From the NCBI RefSeq assembly GCF_018499875.1, contig NZ_JAHBAY010000012.1:186001-250000 (forward strand): DNA of 64,000 nucleotides. The letters run 5' to 3'. The notes beneath the pieces are model-generated. The model had not been told where the DNA came from. It saw only the letters and a program-made list of their open reading frames with translations, and did not search any database. Of the stretch, positions 62,168 to 64,000 are shown piece after piece (the stretch's first letter is position 1; each line of letters starts with the position of its first letter). Source of the stretch: Kineosporia corallincola (GTDB lineage: Bacteria > Actinomycetota > Actinomycetes > Actinomycetales > Kineosporiaceae). Both the position numbers and the translations under genes were made by a program.

Positions 62168-63091
62168 CTACAAGCCGGCGGCTTCGAACAGCTTGCTGAG
62201 CTCTTCGCCGTGGATCGCCCGGGTACGCCCTGAACGCAGGCCCCCCATCTGCACCGGCCCGATCTGGGTCCGGCAGAGCTGGAGCACCGGGTAGCCCACC
62301 TCGGCCAGCATCCGCCGGACGATGTGGTTGCGCCCCTCGTGGAGGGTGATCTCGAGAAGCGCCTTTCCGGGCCGGGAGTCGACCATCCGGAAGGAGTCGA
62401 CCTTGACCGGGCCGTCTTCCAGCTCGATCCCGGCCCGAAGCTTTTTGCCGATGTCCTTGGCCACCGGCCCGGCCACCTCGGCCAGGTAGGTCTTCGGCAC
62501 CTCGTGGCTGGGGTGCGTCAGGCGGTGGGTGAGGTCACCGTCGTTGGTGAGGATGAGCAGGCCCTCGGTGGCCGTGTCCAGCCGGCCGACGTGGAACAGC
62601 CGCTCGTCCAGGGCGTTCGGCCGCTGCGACAGGATGTCGCCGACGCACGGCCGGCCCTCCGGGTCGGACATCGTGGTGACGACGCCCGGCGGCTTGTTCA
62701 GCGCCAGGTAGATGAGCGAGGTGTCGAGCTGGAGCCGCACGCCGTCGACGTGCACCACGGCCGTCTTCGGGTCGATGCGCACGCCGAGCTCGCGCACCGT
62801 GACGCCGTCGACCTGCACCCGGCCGGCCTCGATCAGGTCCTCGCTGGCCCGCCGCGAGGCGACGCCGGCCTGGGCCAGCACCTTCTGGAGCCGCACCCCG
62901 TCCGGGTCGTGCACGTCCTTGGCGGGGGCGGACTTCTGCGGGGAACGCTGCTGCACCGGGCGGGCACCGGCCGGTGCGCCGGAGCGGTCGCGGCCGCCGA
63001 CGGTGGCGCGCTTGCCACCGGGCACGACGGGCCGCCGGCCCGCCTTGGCGACGCCGTGGGAAGAGGGTTTACGGGGCTTGGGGGGAGTCAT
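62168..63091 (-). CDS. rluB: Ribosomal large subunit pseudouridine synthase B-type
   Basis: 307 aa. A low-complexity basic lead of about 60 residues is followed by an S4 RNA-binding domain (VRLQKVLAQAGVASRRASEDLIEAGRVQVDG). The RsuA/RluB catalytic domain has the nucleophile Asp in HVGRLDTATEGLLILTNDG. It modifies 23S rRNA uridine, as typical in actinobacteria where it follows scpB. The ATG overlaps the scpB stop by one base (TGATG). Confidence 0.9.
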   Translation of the reverse strand: MTPPKPRKPSSHGVAKAGRRPVVPGGKRATVGGRDRSGAPAGARPVQQRSPQKSAPAKDVHDPDGVRLQKVLAQAGVASRRASEDLIEAGRVQVDGVTVRELGVRIDPKTAVVHVDGVRLQLDTSLIYLALNKPPGVVTTMSDPEGRPCVGDILSQRPNALDERLFHVGRLDTATEGLLILTNDGDLTHRLTHPSHEVPKTYLAEVAGPVAKDIGKKLRAGIELEDGPVKVDSFRMVDSRPGKALLEITLHEGRNHIVRRMLAEVGYPVLQLCRTQIGPVQMGGLRSGRTRAIHGEELSKLFEAAGL

Positions 63092-63762
63092 CAAACACCT
63101 GCCGGGAAGTCGTCGAGGGCGTCTACCTCGGGCAGGAACGGCGCCAGCGCGGGCAGCGAGTCCAGTGAGGTCAGGCCCAGTTTGTGCAAGAACATCTGGG
63201 TGGTGCGGTAGAGCGTGGCGCCGGTCTCGGGGTCGTTGCCGGCGTCTTCGACCAGCCCGCGGGTGACCAGGGTGCGCATCACCGCGTCCACGTTCACCCC
63301 ACGGACGGCGGACACCCGCGCCCGGCTCACCGGCTGCCGGTAGGCCACGATGGCGAGGGTCTCCAGGGCGGCCTGGCTGAGCTTGGAGGTCTGCCCGTCG
63401 AGGACGAAGCGCTCCAGCACCGGCGAGAATTCCGCCCGGCTGTAGATGCGCCAGCCACCGGCCACGCGCCGCAGCTCGAACCCGCGCGCGGCGTCGTCGT
63501 AGTCCGCCACCAGGCCGGCCAGCAGCTCGGTGACCTGCCCGACGGTGACGTCGAGGGCGGCGGCCAGCTGGATCTCCTCGACCGGGTGCTGCACCACCAT
63601 GAGCACGGCCTCCAGGGCCGCGCGGGCACCGCCGGGCAGGTCGTCGAGATCGGGGACGTCACTCGTCCCCGGTTCGTCCTGGGGCACCGGTTCGCCCGCG
63701 ACGGGGACCGGCGACCCGGTCGTCTCACCCGTGGTCACCCCGGGCCCGTCCTCGTCACTCAC
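63091..63762 (-). CDS. scpB: Segregation and condensation protein B
   Basis: 223 aa from the GTG (VSDEDGPG). Pairs of winged helices that bind ScpA and SMC: ARAALEAVLMVVQHPVEEIQLAAALDV and LSQAALETLAIVAYRQPVSRARVSAVRGVNVDAVMRTLVTRGLVED. An ATG 13 codons further up (63801) is in frame but has no ribosome site. The N-terminus is acidic and probably disordered. Confidence 0.92.
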   Translation of the reverse strand: MSDEDGPGVTTGETTGSPVPVAGEPVPQDEPGTSDVPDLDDLPGGARAALEAVLMVVQHPVEEIQLAAALDVTVGQVTELLAGLVADYDDAARGFELRRVAGGWRIYSRAEFSPVLERFVLDGQTSKLSQAALETLAIVAYRQPVSRARVSAVRGVNVDAVMRTLVTRGLVEDAGNDPETGATLYRTTQMFLHKLGLTSLDSLPALAPFLPEVDALDDFPAGV

Positions 63763-63831
63763 CCGTCCATCATGCCCTGTCCACCCGGGTGCCCCCGACA
63801 TCGTTCGACCGGGGACCGCTCCGCGGACGGG

Positions 63832-64000
63832 TCAGGAGGTCGGCTGCGGCTGTCCTGCGGGCAGCCCCGTGGACAGCCCGGTGGACGGCTCGGTGACGCC
63901 CTCGAACTCGTCCACCTGGATCTCGTCCAGGTCGGCGCCGGTCCAGCGCACGGTCAGCTCGCCCAGCGGCGACACCTGGTCGAAGGCGACGGCGGCCTCA
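63832..64000 (-). CDS. scpA: Segregation and condensation protein A, C-terminal end (cut by window end)
   Basis: The last 55 residues are visible. AVAFDQVSPLGELTVRWTGADLDEIQVDEFEG is the usual C-terminal winged-helix end of ScpA kleisin. A Pro/Thr/Gly-rich tail follows. It lies directly upstream of scpB, as expected. The rest lies outside the window. Confidence 0.8.
   Translation of the reverse strand, partial: EAAVAFDQVSPLGELTVRWTGADLDEIQVDEFEGVTEPSTGLSTGLPAGQPQPTS

Overview
The window is high-GC, gene-dense DNA with short gaps, many GTG starts and many 1-11 bp gene overlaps. It reads as the chromosome of an actinobacterium. Supporting marks are a mycofactocin locus, the scpA-scpB-rluB-aroH-tyrA-cmk-der block, a DtxR/IdeR-type iron box and typical actinobacterial families (DUF3224, GbsR-like, FCD-GntR). 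I cannot name the genus. I saw no phage, IS element, CRISPR array or rRNA. One tRNA is present (tRNA-Pro, anticodon GGG).

Layout. 1-9.6 kb: start of argG (cut by the window edge), a secreted zinc metalloprotease, a Sir2 deacylase, a PHP phosphoesterase, a SAM methyltransferase, a secreted sedolisin, a phosphoribosyltransferase, DNA polymerase IV and a universal stress protein. 9.6-27.8 kb: a dispersed mycofactocin locus. It holds two divergent mftD paralogues, a co-directional HSP90-like/TPR island (four genes), then mftF, mftE, a VWA protein, a MoxR ATPase, a broken mycofactocin-type SDR, mftC, mftB, the 36-aa precursor gene mftA and divergent mftR. Two palindromes with the same core (TGACACTnCGTGnC), one between the mftD genes and one in the mftA promoter, tie the two ends of the locus together as a likely MftR regulon. 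28-34 kb: a small Cys-cluster protein, then a tightly overlapping four-gene operon ending in a 1040-aa SMC/MukB-like ATPase, which resembles a MukBEF/Wadjet-type condensin without an obvious nuclease subunit. 34-38.5 kb: an FtsX-type ABC exporter with two ATPases, one carrying an AbrB-like tail. 38.8-45.4 kb: regulators and transporters (two FCD GntR, an ATPase, SRPBCC, DUF3224, two MFS, TetR). 45.4-49.3 kb: an iron-siderophore importer behind an iron box. 49.3-54 kb: GbsR-like regulator, GNAT, SnoaL-like protein, SDR with divergent TetR and twin operators, and a TPR-GGDEF diguanylate cyclase. 54-64 kb: tRNA-Pro, leuS, a dioxygenase-fold lipoprotein, then der, cmk, tyrA, aroH, rluB, scpB and scpA (cut by the window end).

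How the parts work together. MftA is modified by MftC with MftB, trimmed by MftE, converted by MftD and glycosylated by MftF to give a redox cofactor for dehydrogenases. The dehydrogenase fossil here suggests that the client enzymes are elsewhere in the genome. The least explained elements are the HSP90/TPR island inside this locus, a second MftD with altered active-site positions, and the condensin-like operon. Function calls rest on reading motifs and remembered family features; no database search was run.
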